Source: Symbiodinium microadriaticum
Lineage: Eukaryota; Sar; Dinophyceae; Suessiales; Symbiodiniaceae
Direction of reading: 5' to 3'
Assembly (NCBI GenBank): GCA_001939145.1
Contig: LSRX01000183.1
Span: 142,710 to 206,709 of the forward strand
DNA: 64,000 nt
Shown here: piece by piece, positions 33,945 through 44,606 of the stretch
Layout: the number at the start of each line of letters is the position of its first letter
How positions within the stretch are numbered: position 1 is the first letter of the stretch
The notes under the pieces: generated by a model
The model's database searches: none
What the model saw: the letters and a program-made list of their open reading frames with translations, nothing else
What the model was told of the DNA's origin: nothing
Program-made: the position numbers and the translations under genes

Positions 33945-34387
33945 TAGGGGCCTGTATCGGCTGGGTTTTTTCCCGACTTAGCAAGGACGAGCCCGCATTG
34001 CAAGGCGTGGGTTCAGAACAGGGGACATGCATCCGGCATGAGAGTCGACTTCCACACAACATCAGCTGGGTTTAAAGTTTGGGGTTTAAGGTCCCTAGGC
34101 CCGGCACAACTCTCCAAACCCCTAAAGCCTGCGATTGCATCAACCGTTCTGTTTGGAGACTTCTTGATTGCGGGACCTGTGACGTAGCTCTCCAGACGAC
34201 TTCCCCAGCCCCAGCTGCCGACGTCCTTTCAACACATTCAAAACGGAAGGATAGCCCGTTTAGGGCTTGGTTATAGGGTTTACACTCTCACATCTCGGAC
34301 AAGCCCTGGTTACAGGGTTTAGTGTTCAGGGTCTAGGCTTAAAGGGCTTGGAGCTTGGGGCTTTGGGTGTGAAGTTTAGGGAGAAAC

Positions 34388-34463
34388 GGCTCCCGAGTGG
34401 CCCGGGGGTGATCTGACGGGAGAAGCTCGCTTGCCGCGAGGATTGCCGGGAGGAGGTCCGAAG
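34388..34463 (-). CDS. Candidate exon, Pro/Ser-rich
   Basis: The frame reads FGPPPGNPRGKRASPVRSPP then GHSGA, ending GGAGCC|gttt; acceptor ggaagtcaaag at phase 2. The composition is typical of a disordered linker. The family is unknown. Confidence 0.4.
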
Positions 34464-35019
34464 CTTTGACTTCCTGGGCTATTTTTTTGCGGGGTTTAGG
34501 GTTTTTGAAGAAGGTCGGGCTCTTTTGGCTTCTTATAGGTTTCTTCTCTGAAGATTTTAGGGATTGTAAAATGTAGGGCTCTGAGGCTTTGGGGCTTTCG
34601 TTTCTGTTGCCTCCGGCTTCGCCGGGGCCTGGCTTGCCTGGTAGGGTCCAGATGAGAGATCAGGGATCTTTTGCCCTGGGTTTATTGCCTTGGGTTTAGG
34701 GTTTAGGGTGATCTTTTGCCCTGGGTTTTTCAGCGCTTAGGATTAGGGCTCTGCGTTTGGCGTTTAGGCTTAGGGTTTAAGGTTGGGGGGTTTGGGGGTT
34801 TACGGCTGCTTGGTAGTTCGCAGGCCTCCAAGATCGGGCCGGGGGAAGGGGGGGTGAATAAGATGAGGCGTCTCTTCCTTTTGGGGCAGGTTCTGAGACT
34901 TTTAGGTCTATTAAGGATCCGAGAGGTGGATGCAGCTGAAAGCCCTCCCAAACCGTGATGGCATGGACGAGAGCACATTATTTGCGGAAGTGAAAAAAAT
35001 ATCACAAATTGACGCCTAG

Positions 35020-35066
35020 CTTCTGTCGCCCAGTGCTTCCACCACTCACACTCCGTGCAACCTCCT
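35020..35066 (-). CDS. Candidate exon, unknown protein
   Basis: Strong acceptor (cacttgccttaccgctgccag), frame GCTECEWWKHWATEA, proposed GC donor (GCTAG|gcgtca). The plus strand has a competing frame with a gtaagg donor at about 35081. Confidence 0.3.
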
Positions 35067-35289
35067 GGCAGCGGTAAGGCAAGTGAAATCGCTTGACATC
35101 CGTTCCAAGGCAGACTTCTTTTTGGGGGGTGTCCTAGCATCTTCGGCGGCTGAGATGCTGATCCGCTACGGCTTTGACCAAGGGCCCAAGGGTAGGGCCT
35201 AGGGTTTATGGCAACAAGGTTTGGCGTTTGCTCTGGGGGCAGGGCTGAACCACGCACACGTACATCAACTGCGACATGCAGCAACGACG

Positions 35290-35371
35290 CCCTTAAGTAG
35301 TTGCTTTTTGGGATTACCTTACAGGATTCTAAACATAAGCCACAAAAAGGAGCTACTTAGGGGCCTATGGG
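35290..35371. mobile_element. MITE-like element, family C
   Basis: CCCTTAAGTAGTTGCTTTTTGGGATTACC on the left pairs with AAAAAGGAGCTACTTAGGGG on the right, and the interior TAGGATTCTAAA-ATAA matches the copy at 33854. Confidence 0.8.
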
Positions 35372-36095
35372 CAAACCCTAGAATCGCAGGCAAGCGCCCG
35401 GAGAGCTTCATCTAGCGCACCTCTACACCCCCAGAATCCCCAAACCAAACCCCAAGGCGCCTTGAAAGATGGAGAAATGAATACTACACCCGTAAGAGGC
35501 AGGTAGAGCATCTTGTGCATGTGCATAGGCACCCGTAAGGCTCTGAGAACGATACTCCTAGTATATACAGGCCTGAGAATCGCATCCTCGAGCCCTGCAC
35601 ACCACAGTTCGTCATCCCGGAAACCATACACCCCCAACGCGGTATATTAAACCCTATAAGCCCAATGCTGAAACCCGGAGCCACAAACCATCAGCAAGCC
35701 TCAACCTCCGGAAGAAAGCCTTAACACGACCCAGAGCCGCAATTCCGTAAGCTACTATGTTAAATAACCTTTTGAAGGGCCCATGCTATGATCGAACCGA
35801 GGAATGATTCCTAAGGAGCAACCGGGCGCCTTCTCGGAAAGAGCGCCACCCATGGAGGGCAGGTGGCCGATGTCTGATGCTTCAGATGGGGCCTTCCTTA
35901 GGAGCAGCGTCCCCCCCCCCCTTCGCAAAAGATGCACACCTAGTTTCGTCAGGTGCCTCGTAAAAAGAACCTAAAACATAACTTTTTCAGTTGAAGGCTA
36001 CATGGGAGTAGGTTTCAGTAGCTGCCGCTCATGCCACAGGTTTTCCATGGCTTCTGGGGAGCAGGGGTTCGGCGGTTTACCCCAAAAGGGTAAAT

Positions 36096-36194
36096 GGGTA
36101 GTTCCCTAAGTTAGGGCCCCTTTTTAGATCCCAAATACAGTACAGCACCCTTCTAGAAAGGACCCCAAATGTTCTGTAATTTAGAGAACTACCC
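36096..36194. mobile_element. MITE-like element, family A
   Basis: Ends GGGTAGTTCCCTAAGTTAGGG and TAATTTAGAGAACTACCC with the AGTACAGCACCC core. Confidence 0.75.
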
Positions 36195-37127
36195 AAATAG
36201 GGGTTAAGGGTACCCTGATCCGTGTACCCCTGGCACTATCCCACAGCAGCCCCGAATGTCTGAGCACCTTTGTCGGGTCTGTGTTGTGGATGGGGCTAGG
36301 TGTGCAGGCCTTCAGATTCAGACTATTTGTCACTTTCAACAATCAGAATCATTCGTAGCTAGGGTTCGATATTGGACAATAACGGACTGTAACTCTGATC
36401 CCAAATATCCAAACATCTACCTAGTAGGGCTTCGCAGCCCAGAGAAAGCCCTTGTAGCCCGGCATCCGAGGCCGACGGTCGGTGCTGGCTTGCTTTGAAC
36501 CTCTTCCCGGAACTCCAGTAACTTACTGCTTTAAGGATTACACAATATGACTATAAGAGGTCACGAGAATCCGTCATCAACAACGAGTACTCAAAAGTCA
36601 AGGCCTTGAAAGTTAATTAGAGTAGTGCTGTGCAAACTTCTTGCATCAAACAGCTACAGCTAGGCCGCGGCAAAAGGCTAAATGAGTCACCACGGCTGTG
36701 CAGGGCAGCGCGAAACTATAGGTCACGGCGTGCTATTTTATAAGGGATCGGGGCTACAGGCTGTCCCCCGGGACCTGAAACCTTCAACCCCTGGAGCGAG
36801 GCCTCAAACCGAACGCCGGGAAGCCTGAACCCGATTCCAGACCATGCAACCCCATCTCTACACCAAGTATGTAGGAGTTTAGGGTTTGGGGTTTAGGATC
36901 CTAGATAAAGCACATCCTGGCTCGAAGAAACCCTAAGTCAGCAAAAGGGGCGATACCTGCTGCGATGCCTCCTGCGTCAGCCGCTTGAGTTCATTCAGCC
37001 TTGGACACTTTGGCCGATATTCAATAGCTGATGGGCCTCAGGCTATACGGAATGGTGTTTGGGCTTTTGGATACATAAAGGGCAAACGGTGTCAGGCAGT
37101 CGGCTTGGGGTTTAGATTTTTGGGAAA

Positions 37128-37256
37128 GGTTTACGGATTAGGCTTTAGGGGTTTAGGGGTTTAAGGTTTACGGATTAGGCTTTAGGGGTTTAGGGGTTTA
37201 AGGTTTACGGATTAGGCTTTAGGGGTTTAGGGGTTTAAGGTTTACGGATTAGGCTT
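37128..37256. repeat. 37-base minisatellite, 3.5 copies
   Basis: The unit GGTTTACGGATTAGGCTTTAGGGG plus a TTTAGGGG-TTTAA tail repeats three times exactly and then breaks off. The unit itself is built from telomere-like heptamers. Confidence 0.95.
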
Positions 37257-37376
37257 CACGCTTTGGGGTTGGGCCGAGGGTTTGAGGGCTTTAGGGGTTT
37301 TTACTCTTCGCAGTAATTTGAGGTCAGTTAGATTTGGGGTTTAAGGCTCTTTTGGATTTAATCGGGGTGAGGCTAG

Positions 37377-37429
37377 CCCAAGCAAGACGGCAACAGCTCA
37401 TCACTTCTTCGATTGCTCAGACGGCGAAG
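37377..37429 (+). CDS. Candidate plus-strand exon, unknown protein
   Basis: The frame reads QARRQQLITSSIAQTAK and ends GCGAAG|gtatgtc, a consensus-like donor; acceptor gtgaggctag. The minus strand has stops here. This is one of few blocks favouring plus, against the trend of the window. Confidence 0.3.
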
Positions 37430-37968
37430 GTATGTCGAGCATGCTTTCTTCTTGCGTGCTAACCTGAAGGATCCGTACTACCTAAACCTCCAAAAGTAGG
37501 TCAAATAATGGCCCAAAACCCATAAAAGGCTATTATTCTACATACTGTTGGGGTCCAGGTAGTAACTTAATATAATGAGGATCCTGATGGGCCTAAGGGT
37601 TTCATCGGATTTTGTAGGGCTTTCGGAGGCGGCTTTGGGTTTAGGGGCTTTGGGTTTAGGGCCTTGGCCAAATCTCGAAACCCAATTCGCCAAATGCAGT
37701 GGTTATGAAGGTATTTAGGAATTTCCCGCCAGGCTTGAACTACAGCAACCAAATGGCCTTGCTTTGCGGCGCCTACTTGGGGTACAGCGACGTCGTACGA
37801 TACAGTAACCCCCGACGCAGAAACACAAGTCAAAAGCGCACACACACACACACACACACGCAGACAACCAAATGCAACCCTCCGAGTTTTGCAGGCACCG
37901 TCGGAAGTCCAAGCCTAGAACCTGCAATCGCTGATGCACGGCTGCCCCGCTGCGAAGACTGGTGTGGC

Positions 37969-38879
37969 TCAGCTCTTGAAGGCAGCAAACTCCTCGGCCG
38001 TGGCATAGGAAGTCTGCGTACCCTTCCCGGTCACACTGTGGGACGCGTACTGGATGGCCTCGCCGATGGCGGCCTCGACGCTGGCGCCCTTCGCCATCTG
38101 CGCCGCGAAGCAGCCGATGAAGGCATCGCCTGCACCGGTGGTGTCCACCGCCTTCACGCTGGGCGCGGCGATGTGCTGGCGCACTTCGCCGTGCATCCAG
38201 AGAGCGCCCTTGTCGCCCAGGGTTACGATCAGGTTCTTCAGGCCACGGGCCAGCAGAGAGGATGCGGCTGCTGCAATTTCGTCGTCGTTGCCGACAGGCA
38301 TGCCGGTGAGCATCTCGAGTTCGGTTTCATTGGGCACGAAGAAGTCGCAGCGGCATGCGCGGTCGATGTCCAGGTCCTTGCTTGCCGGCGCCGGATTAAG
38401 GAGCACAGGGATACCATGCTCATTACCGAAGTCGATCGCCGCATAGACCGTCTCCAGGGGGATCTCGAGCTGGAGGATGATCATGGCGCACTTCGACAGA
38501 CGCTCGCCGGCTGCGGCAATGTCCGCCGGCCTCAGGTGCATGTTCGCCCCGGGAATGATCAGGATGCGATTCTGCGAGTCCGCATCCACCCAAATCGGTG
38601 CAACGCCGCTGGACACACCGGGCACCTTGGTCACGAATTCGGTGCTTACGCCGTTCTTCTCGAAGTTCGCCAGCGTGTTGTCGGCGAAGGCGTCGTCGCC
38701 GACGCGGGCCAGCATCAGCACNCACCGAGCCGGGACGCGGCCACCGCCTGGTTGGCGCCTTTGCCGCCGCAGCCCATGGCAAAGTCCTTGGCTATGAGCG
38801 TTTCGCCGGCCTTGGGGATGCTGTCGGTGTAAGCGATGAGGTCCACCATGCAGGACCCAATCACTGCGATTTCCTCCAT
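37969..38879 (-). CDS. RBKS: Ribokinase (PfkB family)
   Basis: Ribokinase phosphorylates D-ribose with ATP to ribose 5-phosphate in the cytosol. The start codon at 38879 lies in a good context (gccATGG). The N-terminus reads MEEIAVIGSCMVDLIAYTDS, and PfkB signature 1 (GCGGKGANQAVAASRLG) follows at residues 36-52. LLNPAPA lies in the middle, and signature 2 with the catalytic aspartate (AVDTTGAGDAF) lies near residue 250; the C-terminus has GTQTSYATAEEF. Residue order and length (about 304 aa) fit eukaryotic ribokinases. An unresolved base at 38722, right after signature 1, breaks the frame: one unknown base stands where about one or two codons are expected. Both halves are otherwise intact, so I read this as an assembly error. 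There are no introns in 900 bases, unlike the neighbours, and the third codon positions are rich in G and C. A processed copy or a horizontally acquired gene is possible. Confidence 0.93.
38722..38722. other. Unresolved base inside the ribokinase gene
   Basis: The n lies between ...SRLG and VLMLARVGDD. The two frames meet here and family members have a short residue stretch at this point, so a few bases are probably missing. Confidence 0.85.
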
Positions 38880-39174
38880 GGCTGGGAGTTCTTAGCGCGA
38901 GGGTGACACTGTCGTATACTGTATATAGTAGCACTTAGCACTGGAGCCTATCCCGACCACCTTTCAATACCCGGGACCCAGCTCATGTGACCGATCGTGC
39001 CGGGAGACAGCATGAACCTTGATCCACACGCTCCACAGCGGGTGTCAATAAGGCGGAAGCCCTGAACACCCCAAAACCTGAGCACCTTGACCCTTGCGCG
39101 ACGGGCCTTTTACCACTACACCCGGCAAGCTGTCAACGAGAGCTCTACCTTAAACCGAAGCCTCCTCCTCCCAA

Positions 39175-39271
39175 GTGGAACATTCTGAGATCGCCGCAGG
39201 TCCTTTTGCTTCTTCCGTCTAGCTTGCTGGTCCTCGTTACTGGAATTTTTCACGGCTCTTTGTTGTGCAGG
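39175..39271 (-). CDS. Candidate basic exon, unknown protein
   Basis: The frame reads AQQRAVKNSSNEDQQARRKK then QKDLRRSQNVPLG, strongly basic. It follows an acceptor within a telomere-like tract (accctag) and could end at a GA donor. A plus-strand frame is also open. Confidence 0.3.
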
Positions 39272-39795
39272 TCTAGGGTTTTCGGGGCTTCGGAGTCTTG
39301 TTTCGCTCTGGAGGGTTCTCGGATTTATCCCAACATGATCCTCCAAGTAGACTCACACTGTTGTGGATTCCGCAATTCCGTTCGTTCTTGCTTGTACACC
39401 GCACAACATGCAAAACACGACCTGATGCTCACCTATTCTTCCTGTCCCAAGGCAAGAGGAACATGCTCAATCCAGGACAACGCCAAAGCCTCCAACATGC
39501 CTAAGCCAGAAAGGTAGCAAAACCACTAGGGTTCGGTGGCTCCTCCTGAACCCCCCACAGTGTGAGCCGTAAAGATGCCAAGGGGCACGAATCACAAAGC
39601 ATTGCAATAATGCCTCTTCCGGACCCGTCAACCTTGCGACAAACCGCTACTCAGAAAACACCACAACCTCATCACCAGCGATGGAACCCTTTTTTGCTAA
39701 ATCCTAAACCCTTAAGCCCGACGAAGTCCCCAACTCCTTAGCCTTTAAACCGAAAGCCCTACAAACTCCAAACCCGAAAGGCCCCGGTCCTTCAC

Positions 39796-39893
39796 CAACT
39801 TGGCGACATGGAGACGATGCCTGGAACCCGGGGAAAGCTACCGGGGCCTTACTGGCTTTGAGGCATCGCACAGTATCGCTATATTCAGGAACC
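39796..39893 (-). CDS. Candidate exon of the 39-51 kb gene
   Basis: Strong acceptor (atactttgtttttag), 32 codons reading VPEYSDTVRCLKASKAPVAF then PGFQASSPCRQV, donor GTTG|gtgaag. The family is unknown. Confidence 0.4.
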
Positions 39894-40499
39894 CTAAAAA
39901 CAAAGTATTGATAATTCTTCAGACATCTAAAGTAGACGGGCCCCTTGTGTTCTAGTAAGGAGGAGTTGAGGTATAGGTGTTCTGGTTTGGGTGCTAAGGG
40001 GTGGTGCATGCAATGCTAGCTTCTAAAAACCCCAAAGCCCTAAAACATCGCTAAACCCTAAACCCTAAACCCCAAAGCCCTAAAACATCGTTCAACCCCG
40101 CAGGCTCGTAATGAAGTTCGGAGCAGAGGTGCTGCATCGTCTTCCGGGTAGCTTCCTGGAGCTCCTCTGCTTGCCTTACTCCACACAGCTTCTTGGGTTT
40201 ACCTACGGGTGCAGACCTTTGGGGGTCAAGGCTTAATGGAAAAAGTAATCTTTGTTGTATTTGTGTGTGTGTGTGTGTGTGGGGAAAGAGCTAGGTTTTA
40301 GGGCAGCGTGCATAAGGCATCATCGCGTCGGCGCAGTGCTGGTTGAGAGCTGGGTGTAAGGCATGGTATTCGACGGGGGTTCTTGCAGAAAAGGGCGCTC
40401 AACCCTCGTGACTTGATGCGGGCTCGGTGCTCAGAAAAGCTTGTTTGGATCCTTTTCCCCCAACTCCGAGGTCTACAGGCTGCCTAAGGGTTCTCAAGA

Positions 40500-40611
40500 A
40501 AGGTTCCTTGAAAGCTTCCTTGAGCGGGGCCAAGAAAAGTGTACAAAAGCGGGCTGCAGATGCAGAAACCTCCGTCAAACCATGATGGCCCTCGAAGCAT
40601 CCTCTCAGAAA
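40500..40611 (-). CDS. Candidate exon of the 39-51 kb gene
   Basis: Acceptor gcgttttcagcag opens VSERMLRGPSWFDGGFCICS then PLLYTFLG. Another frame over the same bases is open as well. The start phase would fit the exon ending at 41777 if that one is read in its second frame. Confidence 0.3.
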
Positions 40612-41776
40612 CCCTGCTGAAAACGCTTCCTCGCCGCTAAGAAAGCCCCAACAAAGCTTAAAGCCCAAAGCCCCTGCAAGCTCCTCCTTATCATGCCTTG
40701 CAGCTCCAGTTACCTAAAAAGACGCAGGTTACTAATCATACAATATGTAGCCCCATACTCCGTTCTTCCAGGTAGCTCGAGCCCTGTAGGGATCCGTTTT
40801 CAGAAACCCTACCAACCAAAAGCACCTTAAAAGCCTAAACCCCAAAAAGGGGCTCCTCCTTATCCTCCCTGTTTCGCCCTAAACCCTAAATCCATTTCAG
40901 AAGCCTCCAGTTGAAGTACTGTACACCCTTTCAAGAGACCTCCTCTTCTAAGGAGGCATCGGAGAGCCAAGAAGCGCAGCTTCAGCCATGAGGTCGCCCA
41001 TGCGCCTCGGATCAAAGGGGGCAAAAAAGGAGTGAACTCAGAACTTAAAGATGCCCCGGGGTGGCCGGATTTTTTCCCTCCTAGGGTTTGGGGTTTAGGG
41101 TTTAGGGTTTGTGAACTCAGAATTTTGAAGATGCCCGGGGTGGACGGATTAGGGTCTCGGGTTTTGGGCTTATAAGGTTTTATTGTTTAGGGTTAAGGGG
41201 TTAAATTTGTTTGGGGTTTGAGGGTTTGGGGAAGTCTAGGGCCTAGGGCTTCATAGATTCCCCCCAAAAAGGGTGTGGTTTGGGGTTCAGGGGTTCAGTT
41301 CCCAATGTTGGTGCTTCAGAGTTTATAAAGGGCCCAAGGTACTGGCTTTTGTTGGATATGTTTATGCTATAAAAACATGAGAAGGAAGCCCTAATTGCAA
41401 AGGGCTTGTTTAGACCCCAGATGTTAGGCGTTGAAGAGTTGCAGGTTGAGGTTTTGCAATTTCAATATCAGTCTTGTAGTTTTTCGTCAAGAGGGTGTGG
41501 GGAAGGATTGTTGCTTGGACTCTTGGGGGTAGTCAAAAACAAAGATCTCCACCCTAAATTTCAAAATCTTATCGTAGCTCCAGACTCCCTCGGGTCCCTC
41601 CCTCTACTACTAGCCCAAAGCCTTAAGTCCTTAAAGCCATAACTCCCACATCCTTCAATCCTAAACTGATAGTAGGCCACAAAGATCAACCGAAACGTAC
41701 ACTCATCAACACCCCTGGGCAGACCTACTAGACTATACACTCACCATAACCCTGCTCGAAAATGACCACTTCAGAC

Positions 41777-41856
41777 ATAGTGTCTAGGGATGACAAAACA
41801 TTCAAGCTTTGTCCACACCAGCCGCAGGTCGAGCCTGCACCAGCTGTAGAAGAGCT
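41777..41856 (-). CDS. Candidate exon of the 39-51 kb gene
   Basis: Very strong acceptor (aagctttataccgttctcag) and donor ACTAT|gtctga. Two frames are open: LFYSWCRLDLRLVWTKLECF and SSSTAGAGSTCGWCGQSLN. The second is in phase with the exon ending at 42456. The family is unknown. Confidence 0.4.
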
Positions 41857-42099
41857 CTGAGAACGGTATAAAGCTTGAGTTGTATAACTGGAAACCATGA
41901 GGAACCCCCATAATCTAAGTGCTTCAGGGTTCAGCTGCAACTTACGAACTACTTTTCGCGGGACCCTACCGCGAGTTTAAGGCAGTGGTAGAGCGTATTT
42001 TCGTTAAACGCTCTTCCACAAAAAAGCCCGAAATAAAAGGCTAAGGCCGAGTAGTAAAGGGCATTGAAATTAGAAACGACCTTCCCACAACACCCCCCT

Positions 42100-42190
42100 C
42101 CACCTACTCACTCACTCACTCACTAACCCACTGACTGACTGACTGACTGACTGTGACTGACTCACGCAGGGCACGCACGCACGCACTCTA
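42100..42190. repeat. ACTC / CTGA / ACGC tetranucleotide patches
   Basis: Three consecutive short tetranucleotide runs (CACT, GACT, GCAC) grade into each other. Confidence 0.85.
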
Positions 42191-42455
42191 TTCCCTATCA
42201 CACCCATAAAACGCCCTGCTACAACGCTTAGTGAACAAGTTTGTCCTGCTGCTCAGGAGCCATGCTTCACCAGAAGCATCTCCGCCCTGCTCTGCGATCC
42301 TGACAAAATGGGGGTTGACGAGCGTTTCCTACGCGGTTTCATGCGGTTGTATAGTCAAGCTTTGAAAAGGCTTTTGTCGGGAGTCCTGATAGTAGGGATA
42401 GGGTTTCACAAAATATTTGTATCAAAGTCTCCATATCCCTGACTGGGGCATATAC

Positions 42456-42500
42456 CTTGATCACAGGAGAACGGAACCGTTCAGAATTTAACGACCATTC
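42456..42500 (-). CDS. 39-51 kb gene, exon after a 52-base intron
   Basis: Fifteen codons (EWSLNSERFRSPVIK) in phase 0, bounded by acceptor cttgaatttgag and donor TCAAG|gtatat. The 52-base intron separating it from 42553 resembles in size the 53-base intron at 31749. Confidence 0.45.
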
Positions 42501-42552
42501 CTCAAATTCAAGGGCATTGAGCCGTTTTCGGACCCCGATAAAATTACACAAC

Positions 42553-42794
42553 TCTCTCAAATGCCATCTCTCGGCAAGCAACTCTGAGGGCCCTCTTGGG
42601 AGCATCGGGCTCTTTGGGTTGCGGTCGCCGGCTCCTGGCGATGCGGTCTCGAAGTCCTTGAATTCGGCTCTGGAGCTCCTGTCTTCGCTTTTTGTTGGCG
42701 TGCGCGGTTGGGGGTTCAGGTGGTTGGGGCGGGGGAGGGGAGGTGTTTACGATGTAGAACCCCGGTACTTCGGGCGTGAACTTGCGGGGTTCTT
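42553..42794 (-). CDS. 39-51 kb gene, exon with Pro-rich and basic coiled segment
   Basis: Eighty codons without a start codon read KFTPEVPGFYIVNTSPPPPQ, then a Pro-rich stretch, then NKKRRQELQSRIQGLRDRIA and RSRRPQPKEPDAPKRALRV. The basic run followed by a short amphipathic helix could bind nucleic acid or dimerise, but it is not a recognised bZIP. The acceptor is tctcgcataag at phase 1, joining in frame (CAA) to the exon at 42992. The donor is GAGAGA|gttgtg. This is one of the most convincing unidentified exons. Confidence 0.55.
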
Positions 42795-42991
42795 CTTATG
42801 CGAGATTCGGGTTGGGTGGTCTGACATGTGGGACAGGGGGGGGGGTTGGCAGCTGATGCTTTTTCTTGTCGGAGCGCTGGCCATCATTGGCCTTGAAGGG
42901 CTTCTATAGGGATTTACGAGGTTTCTATAGAATTAGGGCATTAGGGAATATACCTTAAATCATATGAGAGATCTCTGTACTGGTTATGGAC

Positions 42992-43060
42992 GTAGAGCTT
43001 TGAGTTTGGCGGCTTCGAGGATGGTCTGCAAAGCCTGTGGCTTTGGGCTTGCGACTGCCA
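42992..43060 (-). CDS. 39-51 kb gene, short helical exon
   Basis: Acceptor ctcagcaaaccttgcag, 22 codons AVASPKPQALQTILEAAKLK then AL, donor CTCTAC|gtccat at phase 1, in frame with the next exon at 42794. Confidence 0.5.
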
Positions 43061-43645
43061 CTGCAAGGTTTGCTGAGGGATCCGGGCTTGTAGGAGTTGT
43101 TTTAAATTTTAGGGGAGAGGTTGCGCATCGTCTGTGGGTTTTGGGGTGCAGGGCCTTAAGAGATGTTGAACCTTCAAGCTAGCCTGGGCCTAAACCCTAA
43201 CCGCCTGGAGGCCTCAAGCTCCAAACCCTAAGCCGAACCCTAATCATGGGTTGGTAGGCCTTAACCCTAAACCCAAAAAACCTTTTTTGAACCCAGACTC
43301 TTGCCAATCAGCTGAAAACCTTAAACCATAAACCCTAAGCCCTCTAACCTCTCAAACCCTAACCTCTCGAATCCTAAACCCTGAGGCCTGCAAGGAAGTC
43401 TAAACAGTAAGTACAAGGGCCAACCCCAGGCTTCATGGCCCTTCCTCGCTTTCGTTCTCCAGGTTTGCGGCCTCCTCTTCTTGCGCCTGTCTTTACATAC
43501 CGTTCCATACTGCCGCTATACTTGGGTTGTAGCTTACCCAGGATTCTGCAATTCTGCTGCATGGGTGCTGCGATCTAGGGTGTGTTTCAAGGATCAGCGG
43601 ACTTAGTACGCATGGTCCGTGTGGTTGTAGCTGGGGTAGCTACAC

Positions 43646-43705
43646 TTTATAGCTAACGGCGTAAATCTCCACAAGGCTCTTGGACCTATCCTTTCGTTTA
43701 AAAGC
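43646..43705 (-). CDS. 39-51 kb gene, candidate exon
   Basis: Strong acceptor (attgagcgtctcctcag), 20 codons AFKRKDRSKSLVEIYAVSYK, donor TATAAA|gtgtag, phase 0 at both ends. Confidence 0.45.
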
Positions 43706-43795
43706 CTGAGGAGACGCTCAATGCATTGAGGAAAGATAGTTTGCATTGAGTTAGCTTGCGCTATGGTCCTAAGGTAGACAGTATATGTGTGTATG

Positions 43796-43834
<39 letters not shown>

Positions 43835-43880
43835 TTCTATATGTATGAACAAATAAATAAACAAATGCCCCTCCTGCGAC

Positions 43881-43955
43881 CTTAGATGGGCTTCCAAGCT
43901 TTCGGGCCAAGGCTTTTGCGCCTCCTGCCTTTCCGGGGGTTCTTTGTTCGAGGGC
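43881..43955 (-). CDS. 39-51 kb gene, candidate exon
   Basis: Twenty-five codons read ALEQRTPGKAGGAKALARKL then GSPSK, with acceptor ctgggtcttcgag and donor TCTAAG|gtcgca, phase 0 at both ends. Confidence 0.4.
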
Positions 43956-44029
43956 CTCGAAGACCCAGGGATTTGGGGGGCGGGGGGTAGAGTAGTTAAC
44001 GTTGAGGATCCGGGTGCCCTCTATCACTC

Positions 44030-44165
44030 TATCTATCTTTCTGAATCTCTCTACCTACCTACCTATCTAATCCAGATAGATAGATAGACAGATAGATAGA
44101 TAGATAGATAGACAGATAATGGATGGAGAGACAGAGAGAGAGAGAGAGAGAGTGAGAGAGAGAGG
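44030..44165. repeat. CTAT/GATA and GA microsatellites
   Basis: CTATCT and CTACCTAC words, then GATA/GACA units, then a GA run. The CTAT and GATA parts can pair. Confidence 0.9.
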
Positions 44166-44398
44166 ATATGCATGTGTATGTGTTTGCTTGTTATGGGGTG
44201 CGCCCATCAGCCGGACGGCAAGGATCCGATCTCACTGTTGGGGTTTCCATGGGCTCTTAGTAGGGATTACCGTGGAAGTAAGCAAAAGGCTTGCATTTGG
44301 CCTGCAGAAAGGCGACTAAGTCCGCACTAAAGTGCGGGACCCAGGAAAGGCACAATACTTTGGTGGCCCTACAAAAAAGAAACATTCAGGAACGGTAC

Positions 44399-44487
44399 CC
44401 TCACAGAGCTCTGCGTGGTGTTCGGCACGAGATAGTTTTCCAGAATACGCCAGGCACTTGGAAACTGAGCTAAAGTATGGGGAATCC
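44399..44487 (-). CDS. 39-51 kb gene, exon downstream of the duplicated exons
   Basis: Acceptor ggggatgattggtgcag, 29 codons DSPYFSSVSKCLAYSGKLSR then AEHHAELCE, donor GAGG|gtaccg. Its start phase (AG|G) matches the ends of both duplicated exons upstream. Confidence 0.5.
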
Positions 44488-44606
44488 CTGCACCAATCAT
44501 CCCCAATCATAACCCATGTCCAACTTTCTGGTGTTCACTGTAGAAGTACGGTTGTCGCACGGGTAAATACTCTAGGCAAGAGCCCCCGATTCATCCAAGT
44601 AGCCTG

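Noticed and set aside
37699-38832. Plus-strand open frame of 377 codons
   Set aside because: It is the antisense shadow of the ribokinase gene, which has family motifs in the right order on the minus strand.
42457-42909. Plus open frame of 150 codons
   Set aside because: Antisense of the minus exons at 42456-42794, which join in phase with 42992-43060.
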